This document shows, piece by piece, positions 24,261-35,600 of a DNA stretch of 64,000 nucleotides. Each line of letters begins with the position of its first letter. Position 1 is the first letter of the stretch. The notes under the pieces were generated by a model that worked only from the letters and a program-made list of their open reading frames with translations, was not told the DNA's origin and did not search any database. Made by a program: the position numbers and the translations under genes. The stretch covers positions 317,145-381,144 of the forward strand of contig VZRN01002192.1 in NCBI GenBank assembly GCA_013397935.1. Direction: 5' to 3'. This stretch comes from Dasyornis broadbenti (Eukaryota; Chordata; Aves; Passeriformes; Dasyornithidae).

Positions 24261-24302
24261 CTGGTAGAACAGTTAAGCCAGGGTTATTATCTCTGGTTTC
24301 TC
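24261..24302 (-). CDS. Possible small exon, - strand model
   Basis: This is a 42-base segment with a very good acceptor (CCCACTTCTGTTTCTTCTTCAG) and a weaker donor (CCAG|GTACCA). Only the phase 1 frame is open (ETRDNNPGLTVLP plus flanking partial codons), and it leaves in phase 1. It can follow 27398-27461 in phase but cannot feed 22727-22778 directly, so at least one further exon would be needed. Low weight because of its length. Confidence 0.18.
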
Positions 24303-26711
24303 CTGAAGAAGAAACAGAAGTGGGGTGTTGACATGATGCTATGAATAATTGTTGTCATTTTGGTGTCAGCATGGGGAAATTAGGCCTTCAGGCCCCTGTT
24401 TGTTTAGTTTCTCCATCAGGTTGGAGTGTCACACAATAGGTAAAGAGGTAATACACTGGGATAGTCAGAGTGCTTGGGCTATCATTTGGGAATCATCAGC
24501 AAAGATCTTTTCCATTGTAATCTTGTCTTAATTCCTCAGAGTCCTCTTTATGTTTTCTTGGTGTATGAGGCAGTGATGTTCCTTGGGAAAAGGCTCATAT
24601 GGAGAAATTGGTTTATACTACTTCTGGAGGACACTGAGGCATGTCAGTCTGATATCCTCTAGAAATGCGACCCATAGCAGGAACAGTCTTCTGTGAGCTG
24701 TTGCAAGAAATTATGTGGCTGCCCATTTCTCAGCTCTAGAGAAAACTGGGATGCTTAAAATGATATCATTTGCCTAAAAGCTTGATTTAAACCCTTGTGG
24801 AGCCGTATCCTGTAATTTGTTTTAATATTCCTGGAAGGCTACTGAAAAGAGAAAATGAAGACTTGGCAAAGCTAAATACTGATAGTCATGTGAGAAAAAG
24901 AATTTTTTTTCACATTAATTTGTCACTATTTGTCATTACATAGTTTTTTCAACATGTTTGGAAGCCAAAATAATGACACAAAGCTGATGTTACCAGGCAC
25001 AGACCCTGAAAAATAGTGAATGGCTAAAGTAATGTGTGAAGTGTCTCTGCAGCTGGATATGGTTTCTCAAGATGATGAATGACCAATACATCTTCGAGGA
25101 CTGGGATGAACTCATGCATTTGTGTAAAGAAAGGAGATGACATTTGTCAGCTTTCACTGTCTGACTGTCAAAACATTTGGTTTTGGAAGTAATTATATTT
25201 TTTCTGTCTCCTATTTTCCCTTGCAATAGGGAAGGAACTCTCTTTACACATGTCAGTGTCTTCTCTTTGCCCTTCTTCATGTCCATCCTCAAAAGACCTT
25301 TTTGTGATGTTTGCAGAATACCCTCAAGACTTCAGACAGCTATAACTCTGGCTTACTAAGATGGCCAGCATTGTCCCTCCCCCTACTTTTTAGTTCCCTT
25401 CCCTTTGCAGTTATCTGTCATCTCCCAGTTTTTGCTGAGATTGGCAATTCTTAAGGACAAAGACTGCAGGTCCATGAGCAGGGCTCATAAAATAGCAATT
25501 ATAGTAATTGAGAACTAATTCTCCTGAGGTAATCAAGTCATCTCTAGACACCTTTCTTTAAAAGCAAAGATATATTCTCTTTCCATCAGTGTTCCTCTTG
25601 CAAACTCCATGATCTTGTTTCCAACATGAAAGCAATTCTCAGACTGTGTATGTTTGTGTGTGTACTTTATAACAGAAATATTTTCTCAGGGAACTATAAT
25701 GTTTCAGTTGCCACTGCAAACATGTCAGAGGAGTATGTGAAACTGAGCTGACACAGTGCAGAAGCTTTATTGGCAATTACTCCTGAGACACATGCAGTGG
25801 ACATTTAATTACTAACAAAGCCGCTTATATTGTGGACTTGGAGGTTGTAGATTTCCCCATGATTCCTTAGACAAATACTCTAACCTTTTTTCTGTTTAGG
25901 GCAGTGGTACTTTCCCAAAGGAAGCTGCCCTCATAAAAGCCCTGCCTTGCTTCCTGATCCCCACAGGCCCAGGTGAGAACCAGGGTGGGAAAGGGCACAG
26001 GAGGAGGGGATGGGAGCAGGCTGGGCAGTGCGAGCACACACTGTTCCCACACCAGGACATCCACTGCCCTGCTGTGGCCACGCTCATCCTGTAGCAGAGC
26101 CAGGAAGTGCCACAGGGTCGACATTATTACAGAGCAAGGGTAAAGACATTGTCCTTGTGTAGGCTGAGCTCCCCTTCTGCTGATCCCACAGCTTGCTGAG
26201 GACAGACAAGTCTCCAGTCCTTCGCTGGTACGGTGGGATCCTTGGGGAGCTGCTTCTTTCAAAGAGGTTCTCGATCTAGATTTTGCCATGCAAAGGATAA
26301 TTCCCTCCTCCAGCTAAGAATAGGATCCACTCTATTTATAAAGCAACTCCTATGTTTGAGGAATGACCGCTGCCACTATTTCAGCAGGAGGAGATTTAAG
26401 CTGTGACAGCAAAATGAATTTTGATGTGTGCTCTGTGCAGTGTCAAACTGTTTAATTTTGAGAAGCTGAAGTCACTAGCCTGTTGTTTCATGTTTCTGTC
26501 TAATTGAAATGTTAAAGAATTGATCTTTCTGCTGTGTATTTAGTCTGGACATTCCAGCCTTTGAACTCTCACCAGCACGGTGAGTAATGTTATCCACACA
26601 CATTCACTCTTTTGTTACAGCAAAATCTCTAAATCTGATTATTATTTTTTTTCTAAATCAAAGGACCAGCATGATCTATACATGAAACATTGAAAATATT
26701 CTTTTGGAGGA

Positions 26712-26793
26712 AAAAAAAGGGAAAGAAATAAAGAAAGAAGGGAAGAAAGAAGGGAAGAAAAAAAAAAGGAAAGAGAAAAAGAAAAGAAAGATA
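26712..26793 (+). repeat. Purine-rich (GAAA/GGAA) low-complexity tract
   Basis: About 80 bases of A and G with AAAGAAAGAAGGG and GGGAAGAAAG units and an A-run. Simple sequence; the C/T-only other strand produces a meaningless Phe/Pro-rich open frame. Confidence 0.8.
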
Positions 26794-27306
26794 ATGCAAG
26801 ATGTCAGCTGCATCTACAGCAAAACCAGATGGGTTTAAAACCAACTCTGAGAGTTACAGATTATGAGGGAGAAGGCATTTTGTAAGCTTCCACACTGGTC
26901 AGACATTAAGCCACAAATTTGATTGTATTTCAGTGTAAAACAAGGGCCTCAAATGAGGAAGGGATTGCCTAAAAGGATGAAGGGAAAGAACAAGATTTCT
27001 TCTATGCATACTGGCAAACAACCTGCATTTCTGTGGTCCCTCTAGGCTGTACAAAATCAACAGATAGGTAAAGAAAAAGCAGAAGAGCACAGAGACTTCT
27101 TTCTATTATATGCTCCACAGAAGTGTCAGGAACAACTGTGATCTTTTCGTTGTGGGAGCTGAACAGACGTCTGTTTTCACATATCTCCCACAACAAGAAC
27201 TGCCAAGGAGGAACTAGCAAGGAGACAGGATATGGCCCTTTCCCTGCCTTCCTCCTCCACACTGTGACTTCCAGGCTGGATAAGACGGCAGAAAACTCTC
27301 TTGGAA

Positions 27307-27339
27307 NGGAAGGAAGGAAGGAAGGAAGGAAGGAAGGAA
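27307..27339 (+). repeat. (GGAA)n microsatellite preceded by one ambiguous base
   Basis: A single N at 27307 is followed by eight GGAA units to 27339. The N marks the edge of the tandem array, so the repeat number in the assembly may be unreliable. Confidence 0.95.
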
Positions 27340-27397
27340 CCTCAGCCCATTACACCAGCTCTTGGGGAAGGAGGGAGGAAGCTTTCATTAGACTTAC

Positions 27398-27461
27398 CAT
27401 CATTTTCAGTTTTAATCACCTCTCTTCTTTTCAAATTAAAAAAGAAATTTTGATCAAGGGT
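27398..27461 (-). CDS. Candidate internal coding exon, - strand model
   Basis: This is a 64-base segment with donor GATG|GTAAGT on the - strand and an acceptor ending in CTTCTGGGTCTTCTAG. In phase 0 it opens 21 codons (TLDQNFFFNLKRREVIKTEND) plus one base; an in-frame TAG lies directly before it, so the acceptor is needed to make it coding. It leaves in phase 1. The peptide is basic and Phe/Asn-rich. 32576-32632 above leaves in phase 0, compatible with this entry. A possible extra exon between them is 30761-30818 (enters phase 2, leaves phase 0). Confidence 0.3.
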
Positions 27462-29167
27462 CTAGAAGACCCAGAAGTGCCTTCTGGGGTTATCTGAACC
27501 AGTCACCTGTTTGGAAGAGACAGCCTTTCACCATCAGACGGATATGCATTTTCAATAATTAACTATTTTTAGCGTGGCATAAGTGAAAAATTAATAAGCC
27601 CCAGCAGCAAATAAGCATTGCAGTGTGGGTAGAGAGGAAAATACAGGCCACAGCTCAACCTCCCACTTTGAAAGTTCAGCTCCCTTTCTTCTCCCTCGCC
27701 TCCCCTGCAGCAGTCCCCAAAGGTTGACTTCCCTCTCTAATAGACCCACATTTACAGTGAGACGTTGCCATTTCCCAGCTAGTCCAACATTAACATTCAT
27801 CATCTCATTTCAGCACCTCCAATGAGTAATTGCAGCCCTGAGAAATTGTCTCTCCCTCCGTTTTTTTTTTCTACCCAGACAAGGGCTCTCCACAAACTCT
27901 GGGCACACCCCCAGGGAGTTTGCTATTCCTGCTCCCTGCCATTCGTTTGCTGCAGCCAGCAGTGAGTGGGAGGGCTGAGCAAGGGGACAAACAGAACTGT
28001 CCCAAGCAAAGGACACTGCAGCTGAGGCAGCAGAGGAGGAAGGACAAAGCCTTTACAAAGTGTCTTCTCACTGGTCACAGAGCCCAGAGCGCCGAAAGCA
28101 GCCCTGACACCCCTCCAGGCAATAATCAGATCTGTTCCCAGCTTCCCACTGCTGCAGTATGGACACAAGGCTTGTTCAAGGGGTCAGTCTAGACCACATC
28201 ACTGTCAAGGTGACAAGAGGCAATGTGGGGAGACAGTGGCACCCGGGCCATTTAGTTTCACATTATGGCTGCGTCTGACACTACCATCTTCAAGGTCACA
28301 TTACTACATTCTGCAGCATATCCAGCATGGATTGTTCTCTTTGAATTTTAGCCTAATTTTCAATCAAACTTAAACAGGTGGCAGTTCTGGGCAAATGGTG
28401 GAGAGAGGTCTGCAGTGCCTCTGCAACATTTGGCATTTAAAATTGCCCTGAAGAGCCTTCAGTGAGGATTCACTCGAGCTGAAAGAGACTGAAGACTCTG
28501 GCATCTGCAGTATGCCATCGTGTGAAGTGGGGTGAAGCCAGAGCAAAATGATCTGCACCAGATTTTAGGCAGCTGCACCTCCTTTTGCAAGAGGTTGTGC
28601 AGCCTGCCTTGAGCATGGTGTGCAGAGGTATCTTAAATATTGGACAGGTTTTAAATTAATGACTGATCCATTTGCCATTCTTTCAAATTGAATTGAAAAT
28701 TCTAAAATTGAAAATTTAAATTGAATTAAGAAAACTGTGGTCTAATTTCTGTATGGAAGCATCAGTTTAAAAAGTCCAGTGATCATTAAGACACCAGTAA
28801 GTAGGGAAGAACCAATGGAGTGGAGCACTAGCACTTGAAACTGAAACACAGAGTTAAAGCATTGTGTGAATAATCAAGTGAAATTTTGTTCAAGCAAGAC
28901 TCTTGTTGACTAGAAAAACTGTAATGCAAACTGTGGGCCCCTCTATACACAAAAAAAGGAGTATATATGCAGAAATTCACAGAAGGCATTATTTATATTA
29001 TCACTGGAATTAGAGACTAAGGGAATATTATAGCCACAGTTGATGGATTATATAATAACAAAGGCTCAAATATCTCTAATAAATTTGTTTTAAAAACAAG
29101 TAATTTAATTACCACATCCTAGTTAATAAATGGAAAATGGCTTAAAGATTTTGATTTGATGGGGCAA

Positions 29168-29245
29168 CTGTCCCAGTCTTGACTGGGACAGGTTTTTACA
29201 TGTAAAGTTGGGACAAAATATTAAGGCAGGTGGAATTACCTGCCT
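29168..29245. repeat. Two adjacent perfect hairpins
   Basis: CTGTCCCAGT (29168-29177) and ACTGGGACAG (29182-29191) form a perfect 10-base stem with loop CTTG. Thirty-two bases on, AGGCAGGT (29224-29231) and ACCTGCCT (29238-29245) form a perfect 8-base stem with a 6-base loop. They may be remnants of a transposon terminus or unrelated. Confidence 0.85.
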
Positions 29246-31152
29246 GAGAAATGTCAACTACAGGAAGTCTCAGGGGTATCATGAAGGAGTATTAGAGATG
29301 ATGAGTCTACACCACTTCCTTTTTCCTTTCAATTTTCAGGGTTGCCCAAACTTTTCTTTCCCCTGTAGACAATGAGCACTTTTTGTTTTGCAAAGGTAAA
29401 TTAATTACTTGTTTAACTGTAGTTTTACAGAGAAATTTAGCTATATTGCTGGAATGGGTTCAGGACAATGCCAGGTTTTTAAACATTTGGAAAATGTCAG
29501 ACCCTTTTTTTTTTTGTTTGAAGTATCTTAATGTAGAAGGCAAAAAAGCAACCGCTATTTACAGGTTTGGATACTTGGTCACAAGTGGAAAAACACACTT
29601 AGAAAGCATTATATGAGTGAGAAAAACAGGATTTTACATTGAAGATGTGGATAATTGAGATTCGTATTTTCAATTAAAAATGATAAAGTTAAGTATAGAG
29701 CATGTCAAGTTATCACAAGTGAAACCTTAATTGAAGTATGAATTATTTGTGAAACATTATGTAGATATGCCTGGCTATAGATAAGTACATCTTTGTGTTA
29801 TGTTTGCTGAGTGCAAATAGTTATATTTTTGTGGAGAAGTAGGAGATGCCATTGGCTATGTCCTGTTTGAAAACACTTTTATGGTCAGAGCCTGGAGTAT
29901 TTGAAACCCCTGAAGTGAGGTGCTGACAGTATAGATCAATGCTTCTTTCTGGCTGAGCTGACCTTTTTGGTACCAAGAAATGAAATCCTTATGAGACAAA
30001 AACTTTAGTACCTGGCTGCTAATAGTTGGGTTCAATTACCCAAGAAGTGAGCTGAAAAAAAGGTACAGCAGTTGGAATATTTTTGAGACTATGCTAGACA
30101 GGTAGAAGACAGATCACACACCTATTGATAATATAATATTCTTTGTATGAATTTTGAATGCAGATATAAACCTGCAACGCTGATTTCACTTCAGTATGTG
30201 TAACCCAGAGTGCAGATTTGTAATTAATAATAAATATGGGCAAACAAACTTTGCACAGCTTCTCCCTTCACCATTATGAGGTACAAAATCAAAACACAAG
30301 CCAAATATCACATTCCTTGAGAGGAAGGGGAACATGCACAGGAAAAATCCCATCAAAGGCCGCCCCCTGAGTTCACCCCACACTAAAAATAACATCCCAC
30401 AGAAAGCTGCCTTCCCAACAGCAGGTCCCTTCCCTACAAGCCGTTTGGTTCTCTGTGGCACAGCTAGATGTACAGCAGCAACACACAGAGCTCACATCAG
30501 CTCAGCAAACATTCCCCCTTGTGCCGGGAAATTGGATGCACCATTGTCATTGCCAGAAGACAGCTACAACACTGACACATGAAAGTGCCTCTGACAGCCT
30601 GGGGAAATTGCTTTATTTTTTCTTGCAAAAGAAGATTTGAAATCTAGGCTAACAAATTATTCTTTTATCTAGTTGTTTGCGTTATGGGACCCCAATCCAG
30701 GATCAGGGCTCCTCCATGGTACACACTGTGAAGACACGCAAGCAAGAGAGCAGTTGTCACCCCAGAGAGCTCACAATCTGCATAACAGGCAGGAGCTACC
30801 GGGTGGAAGGCAGCTGGGCTGAGAGAATACAATAATGATAAAATGGGTATGCATAGCATCCTTCTCATTAAAAGATGGTGGCAATTTGAGGGCATCGTGG
30901 CAGAGGTAGCTAGAAGGAAGAATTTAAATGAGGTTAAGAAGCCAGCTATCCAACAGGGATATTTTGCAGTCATGGTTTGGGCTGGGAGGCATCCAGGAGG
31001 TGCTTGTGGGAGAGGGAAAAGCAGGCACTGAGGCAGTGGTAGGGAGGCTGATGCCAGGTGAGAACAGTCTGCTGAACACAGGCTTCATTAGCACATCTCA
31101 AGCCACTGTAAAATTTCATTTGTCATCATGATGGGCTAGTCTAGGCTTCACT

Positions 31153-31206
31153 TTAGGTTTTGAGGGAAATTTCAAGTGTTTAGGTTTTGAGGGGAATTTC
31201 AAGTGT
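31153..31206 (+). repeat. 27-base tandem duplication
   Basis: TTAGGTTTTGAGGGAAATTT... at 31153-31179 is repeated immediately at 31180-31206 with one A-to-G change (GAGGGGAATTT). Exactly two copies. A recent slippage or misassembly event. Confidence 0.95.
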
Positions 31207-32072
31207 TCATAAAACGTTTACTGGATGATAAGCAACGATTCAGGCACTAATGCTCCTGGGGTAGATGAGCATATCTTTGGATGATTCTTCCTCATTTATG
31301 GAGTAAATTAACATCGTCAAGTAAATATGGTGTTGTTTTTAATCTGTTATATGTCCCAGGATCCTCAAGCTCCCGATGGAAAGCCTCTTCTCCAGGACAG
31401 GCAGCGGGGAAGGAGTGTGGGATGCATGGGCAAACACACACAACTGCTCTGCAGACCAAAGGTCACAAACTTTATGGCAAAACAAGGTCTGAGGACTGAC
31501 CCTGAGTGTAGTGTGGGATAGATGAGAGCTCTGCCTCAAATCTTCAACTTCTGACTCGATTTCTGTACATCTAGAGACTCACTTAATCATGCTATTGATC
31601 CTGCATTTATCAAACTAAAAAAAGTTTTTTTTTTCACTGTCTTTACTGGGTGCTGTTCATGGACTGACATTTATAGACCAGTTTCTGATGCTGAATTGTG
31701 TGAGCAGGTATTGTAAAATGGAACTAAAACAGCAGGCCTGTAATTTCATAAAAGGACTTCAGGAATGTGCAGCGACTGTAATCTCAGAAAGAATGATTTG
31801 CAGTATGACCATATACTAAAATATGAGTGGTGTCGTTAATGGGTATTTGTAACTCAGACCACAGTTTGTGAACAGTCAGTAGGGGTTGAAATCTGCTCTG
31901 CGTTTCACTTTGGCTATGTACGTGAAACAGCTACAATGCAGTTAACACAGAAACTGAATTTGTAAGAAAGCAAAACTTAACTCTAGAGATGCACCTGTGT
32001 GGTCAGAAGAGTGCCAGATCAAGTTCTTAAAACCTCTCTGCAACTTTGAAACCTTAGCTCCTATTCCAGAAG

Positions 32073-32217
32073 TGGCTTAGACACTTAACTGGGAGATATT
32101 TTCCAAAGCATCTAAGTAGATTAAAGACTTAACCTCCTTCAGAAGTCAGTGGCAGCCCACTATAAGGCTAGATACCTAGATAATATGGCTTAGACACTTT
32201 TTTTTTTTTTTTTTTTT
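32073..32217. repeat. Diverged palindromic repeat with flanking 14-base direct repeat and poly-T
   Basis: TGGCTTAGACACTT occurs at 32073-32086 and again at 32186-32199, followed by about 20 T. Between them ATTTTCCAAAGCATCTAAG..., ACTTAACC, TTCAGAAGTCAGTGG, AAGGCTAGATACCTAG has the look of an old foldback repeat, similar in style to 9930-10018. The direct repeat may be a target-site duplication or part of the repeat itself. Confidence 0.45.
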
Positions 32218-32575
32218 GTACTGAAAGCTAGCAGAACTAGTCTTTCTAGAGACCAGTACTACTTTCCAGGATGGGTTTGGGTTTTATAGTAAATGAGTGC
32301 ATTTTAAAGGATAACTCAGACCTAAAGATTTGCCTATCCAAGGGGAGAGCATGACAGATGTATCTTTGTATTTTTACTGCCCTTTATGTGACCAGAGAGC
32401 TGTACCCTGGCATGTCCTTGCCTCTTGCAAGATAGCCTTTGTGAGCAGCCTTAACCTGTGGCATGGCATTATGGACACTCAGAGCTGGGCCTGGAACCTC
32501 CTGGGGCATCACATTATTCCCCAGGTCAGGTCTCAAGGCAGAGCAGACCTTGCAGTTGGTGTGTCTGGGTTTTAC

Positions 32576-32632
32576 CTGCTGCCTGCAATAGGAACTTTCT
32601 GCTAGCTCTGGTTGTACAGCAGAGCGATGCAG
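32576..32632 (-). CDS. Candidate internal coding exon, - strand model
   Basis: This is a 57-base segment with one of the best acceptors in the window (CCATTTCCCATTCCCTCACAATACAG, spanning 32633 upward; longest run quoted in parts: CCCATTCCCTC, ACAATACAG) and a donor reading GCAG|GTAAAA. In phase 0 it opens 19 codons (LHRSAVQPELAESSYCRQQ) and is frame-preserving. A second frame (phase 1) is also open. Phase 0 matches 40977-41070 above and 27398-27461 below. Family unknown. Confidence 0.3.
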
Positions 32633-32639
32633 CTGTATT

Positions 32640-35600
32640 GTGAGGGAATGGGAAATGGGGGCAAACCACTAGTTTGTTAGGTATTCCTTTCATCCATGCT
32701 GGTGGGTGAGTCCAGGTTGCAGAGAACCTGCCAGTGTTATTATCAATGTGCAGCATTGCTCCTTCCATTTCTGGGATCAAAGATATATGTAGGCGCTACG
32801 CCAGCGATGAAGAGGTGCTTGGTGTAGCAACTGGGGGAAGGAGCAGAGTTATGTACAAAGGAGAAACACCAGTCAACTCTCATCTTCCTAAAATACTTTT
32901 TATCCTGTGCCAGAAAGCCAGTGGGTGAAGGGTGTGTGAGTGTGTGTGTCGACTGTGGGTGGGGGAATGGGATTGGAGGTTTGTTTACTACAGTTTTACT
33001 TCATTAATATTTTAGTCTCAGGTGCAGAACTTGGAGAGTCTCACTGAAATCGCAAACAGCACTGATTGTGGTGTTTGTGACAGTGCCATGGGGCATTTGC
33101 ATTATTTATCCCAGGCTGCACTACCCATGCAGCTTTCAGGGAATATTTTCAGACAGAATCGCTAATTAGCACATATGTGGAATCTTCTCAAAGCAGTTGG
33201 GAACTCTCCTCATTACTTTTTAATTTTTTCTATTTGCTGAACGTATGTCATAGATGAAAATTCAGAATGATGGTTTGAAGGAATTTTGCATATTAAATAC
33301 TCCAAATGAAAAGAGTAGGGTCTTCTATCTGGCCATTGTGAGTGTCTCTGGTCTGGCAGGTCCATGCAGCATCGCTTTTGGGCTGTCACTTTGTTGCCCA
33401 CAGTCAGTGAGGACAGCTAAGGCCTTTGCTCCTTGTCCTGAAGTCTTACAGGCCATTGCTTGATGGCACTTAATAATCATCCACCTTCACCGTGGATGTT
33501 GCTGCTGATTAGTTCTCTGTGAACAGATGATAAAACATGCCAGCTCTCTCCCATCTTCAGATAAAAGATAGTTTATTTATGTGCATATGCAATTTTAATT
33601 TTAATAAAATTTAATTTTTGTATATAAGGAAAATTGCACACTATTTCAGCGCTAAAAATGTTTTTAAAAATGCTTTTCAAAATGATGAAAATATGCTTTA
33701 AAATGTGCTCAAATCCTTCTATCACTGCTATGTTGTCAGATAGCTTCTCACTAATTTTACTAAATTTTACTTTTTGTTTTCTTATCACACATTTTGTGTG
33801 TTCATTAAATGATTTATCAGAATTTACAGGAGTGGTAGTGAGAGCAAACTGTTTCTTGTACACTTGTGCATTGCAAAAGACTGATTTAAGAAACAGCTTT
33901 TCTAAGTTACGGCTCAATTTAGCAGCAACATTAATGTTTAAATGTTATTTATTATGGATTTAAATACAACATAAAAACCTTTAGTCTGATAGCCTAGGCA
34001 TATTTTCCTAGAAATTAATACCACAACACTAAAATGATGAAAACCCAAAACATTAGCACTCCTAGCACATACAGTCAGCTGAAACACATAGTGCAGAGCA
34101 GAAATCCTGTGCCTTTTGTTCTTGTCCACAGAAAACAAAAGACAAATCCTTGTCCCCTGTCACAATTGCTCCATCCTCCCAAATGCCTGCTCAGGTTTTC
34201 CAGCTTATGAGTGAGGTCCACAGAGGAGAAAATGCAGGAAAATCAGTGTCAAAAATGAAGGCTTAAGGCTGGTTAAAAAATGGAGAGGCTTTTGCTGAGG
34301 AAAATTCTGCAGCAATTTCAAACCTCAGAAAGATCCCAGTGTCCTGTGCTGTGTTTATAATTCAGTCCTTCATCTATTTTGAGGTCTTGACTTCCTGAGC
34401 AGTCCACTGATGCACCATAGCTTCTCTTTGTCTTGAGCCATGGCAGAACTGCCTGGGGACGGCGCTGGCTGCGCTGCATCATAGAAAGGCTGATCTTTTT
34501 AGGGAAGTCAGTCCGTGCAGGTCAATAAGGTCATGAAGTGTGTCTGACCAGGAATCAGGTATCACAGCAGCATTCTGTATGAAAACCGCTTTGATTCTGA
34601 TTTATATTGTGCCTAAGATTAAAAAAAACCAAACAACAAAAATCTTGAAAATTGAAGTATACAGTGTTTCAATGAAAACTTCAAATAACTAGGGGCAAAA
34701 AACCTCCAGATATGCCTTTAACAAAAGTATTGATTTCTGTGAAAAAATCAATTTTCTGCCCAAAAAGCAGCTTTACTGGAGAATTTTGGCAATTCTACAA
34801 GGGATCACTAATGGTGAGAATTACTGGTGGCTCTCTGTCTCTTCAACTCTGACAGATCTGGCTTATACATCTCTTCCTGTGTCAACTAAAACAGGTTGGC
34901 ATAAGGCTATGTCAGATCCATTCCTCTCACAGTAAGAGCCTTGCAGAACAAAAGAGCTGCTGCTCTCTGTGTTGTTGTGATCTTTAATATGCCCTCAAGA
35001 GATGGCCTCAAGTAGTGGGCAGGTAGTCAATCACACAGTGTTAGTTGAGAAGTGAAAACACGGGAAAGAAGAGAACAATAAAATTTTAGTTAAAATTTTG
35101 AATTTCAAATTTATTTTCCTACCCCACTTGAAATGCAGTTCAGCCAATTCAGGTGAAATCAATCAGGAAAAGGAAGTAAGTGTCAAAGATCATTCAGTAC
35201 ATCAGCAAAATAGTTGTCATCGGCACCTGTAAATGACTCAGTGATGGTTATGCTCAGCCCTGGTAAATGCAGGCTGCAATATCCCCAGCGTGTTTCTTCG
35301 GAAGGATGGAGATATTGTGACTAAAGGTGAAAGCCTGTTTTATTTTTTCACCCTTGTCATCTACTCTCTGTGCTGCCAACCTCCACTTCAGTTGCCACAG
35401 TGCATAAATTACAGTTTAGATCACACAACCATCCATCATCAAATCACCCCATGGAAGTGCTACTAAAGTATGTTGCCAGTTCTCCCAGTTGACACTCTTT
35501 TTGTGATTGACACATATCTAACTTACACCATCACTTGTGTCACTGCTGAATTTGGCCCTGAAACTTCCTCGGGAGCTGTGCACATTAAGTCAATCTGAAA

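Larger units (their letters stand above)
27470..32570. other. Interval without firmly supported genes
   Basis: If the - strand model holds, this is intronic. It contains a GC-richer part at 27.6-28.2 kb with overlapping short frames on both strands, twin hairpins at 29168-29245, a 27-base tandem duplication at 31153-31206, and a foldback relic at 32073-32217. Possible small - strand exons at 30761-30818 (acceptor TTGTATTCTCTCAG) and 31583-31614 fit in phase but are weak. Confidence 0.3.

Noticed and set aside
26653..26844. Phe/Pro-rich - strand frame
   Set aside because: It is the complement of the purine tract at 26712-26793.
30020..30055. GGGTTCAATTACCC resembling a tRNA T-arm
   Set aside because: The loop is eight bases instead of seven, and no acceptor stem, D-arm or anticodon arm could be fitted.
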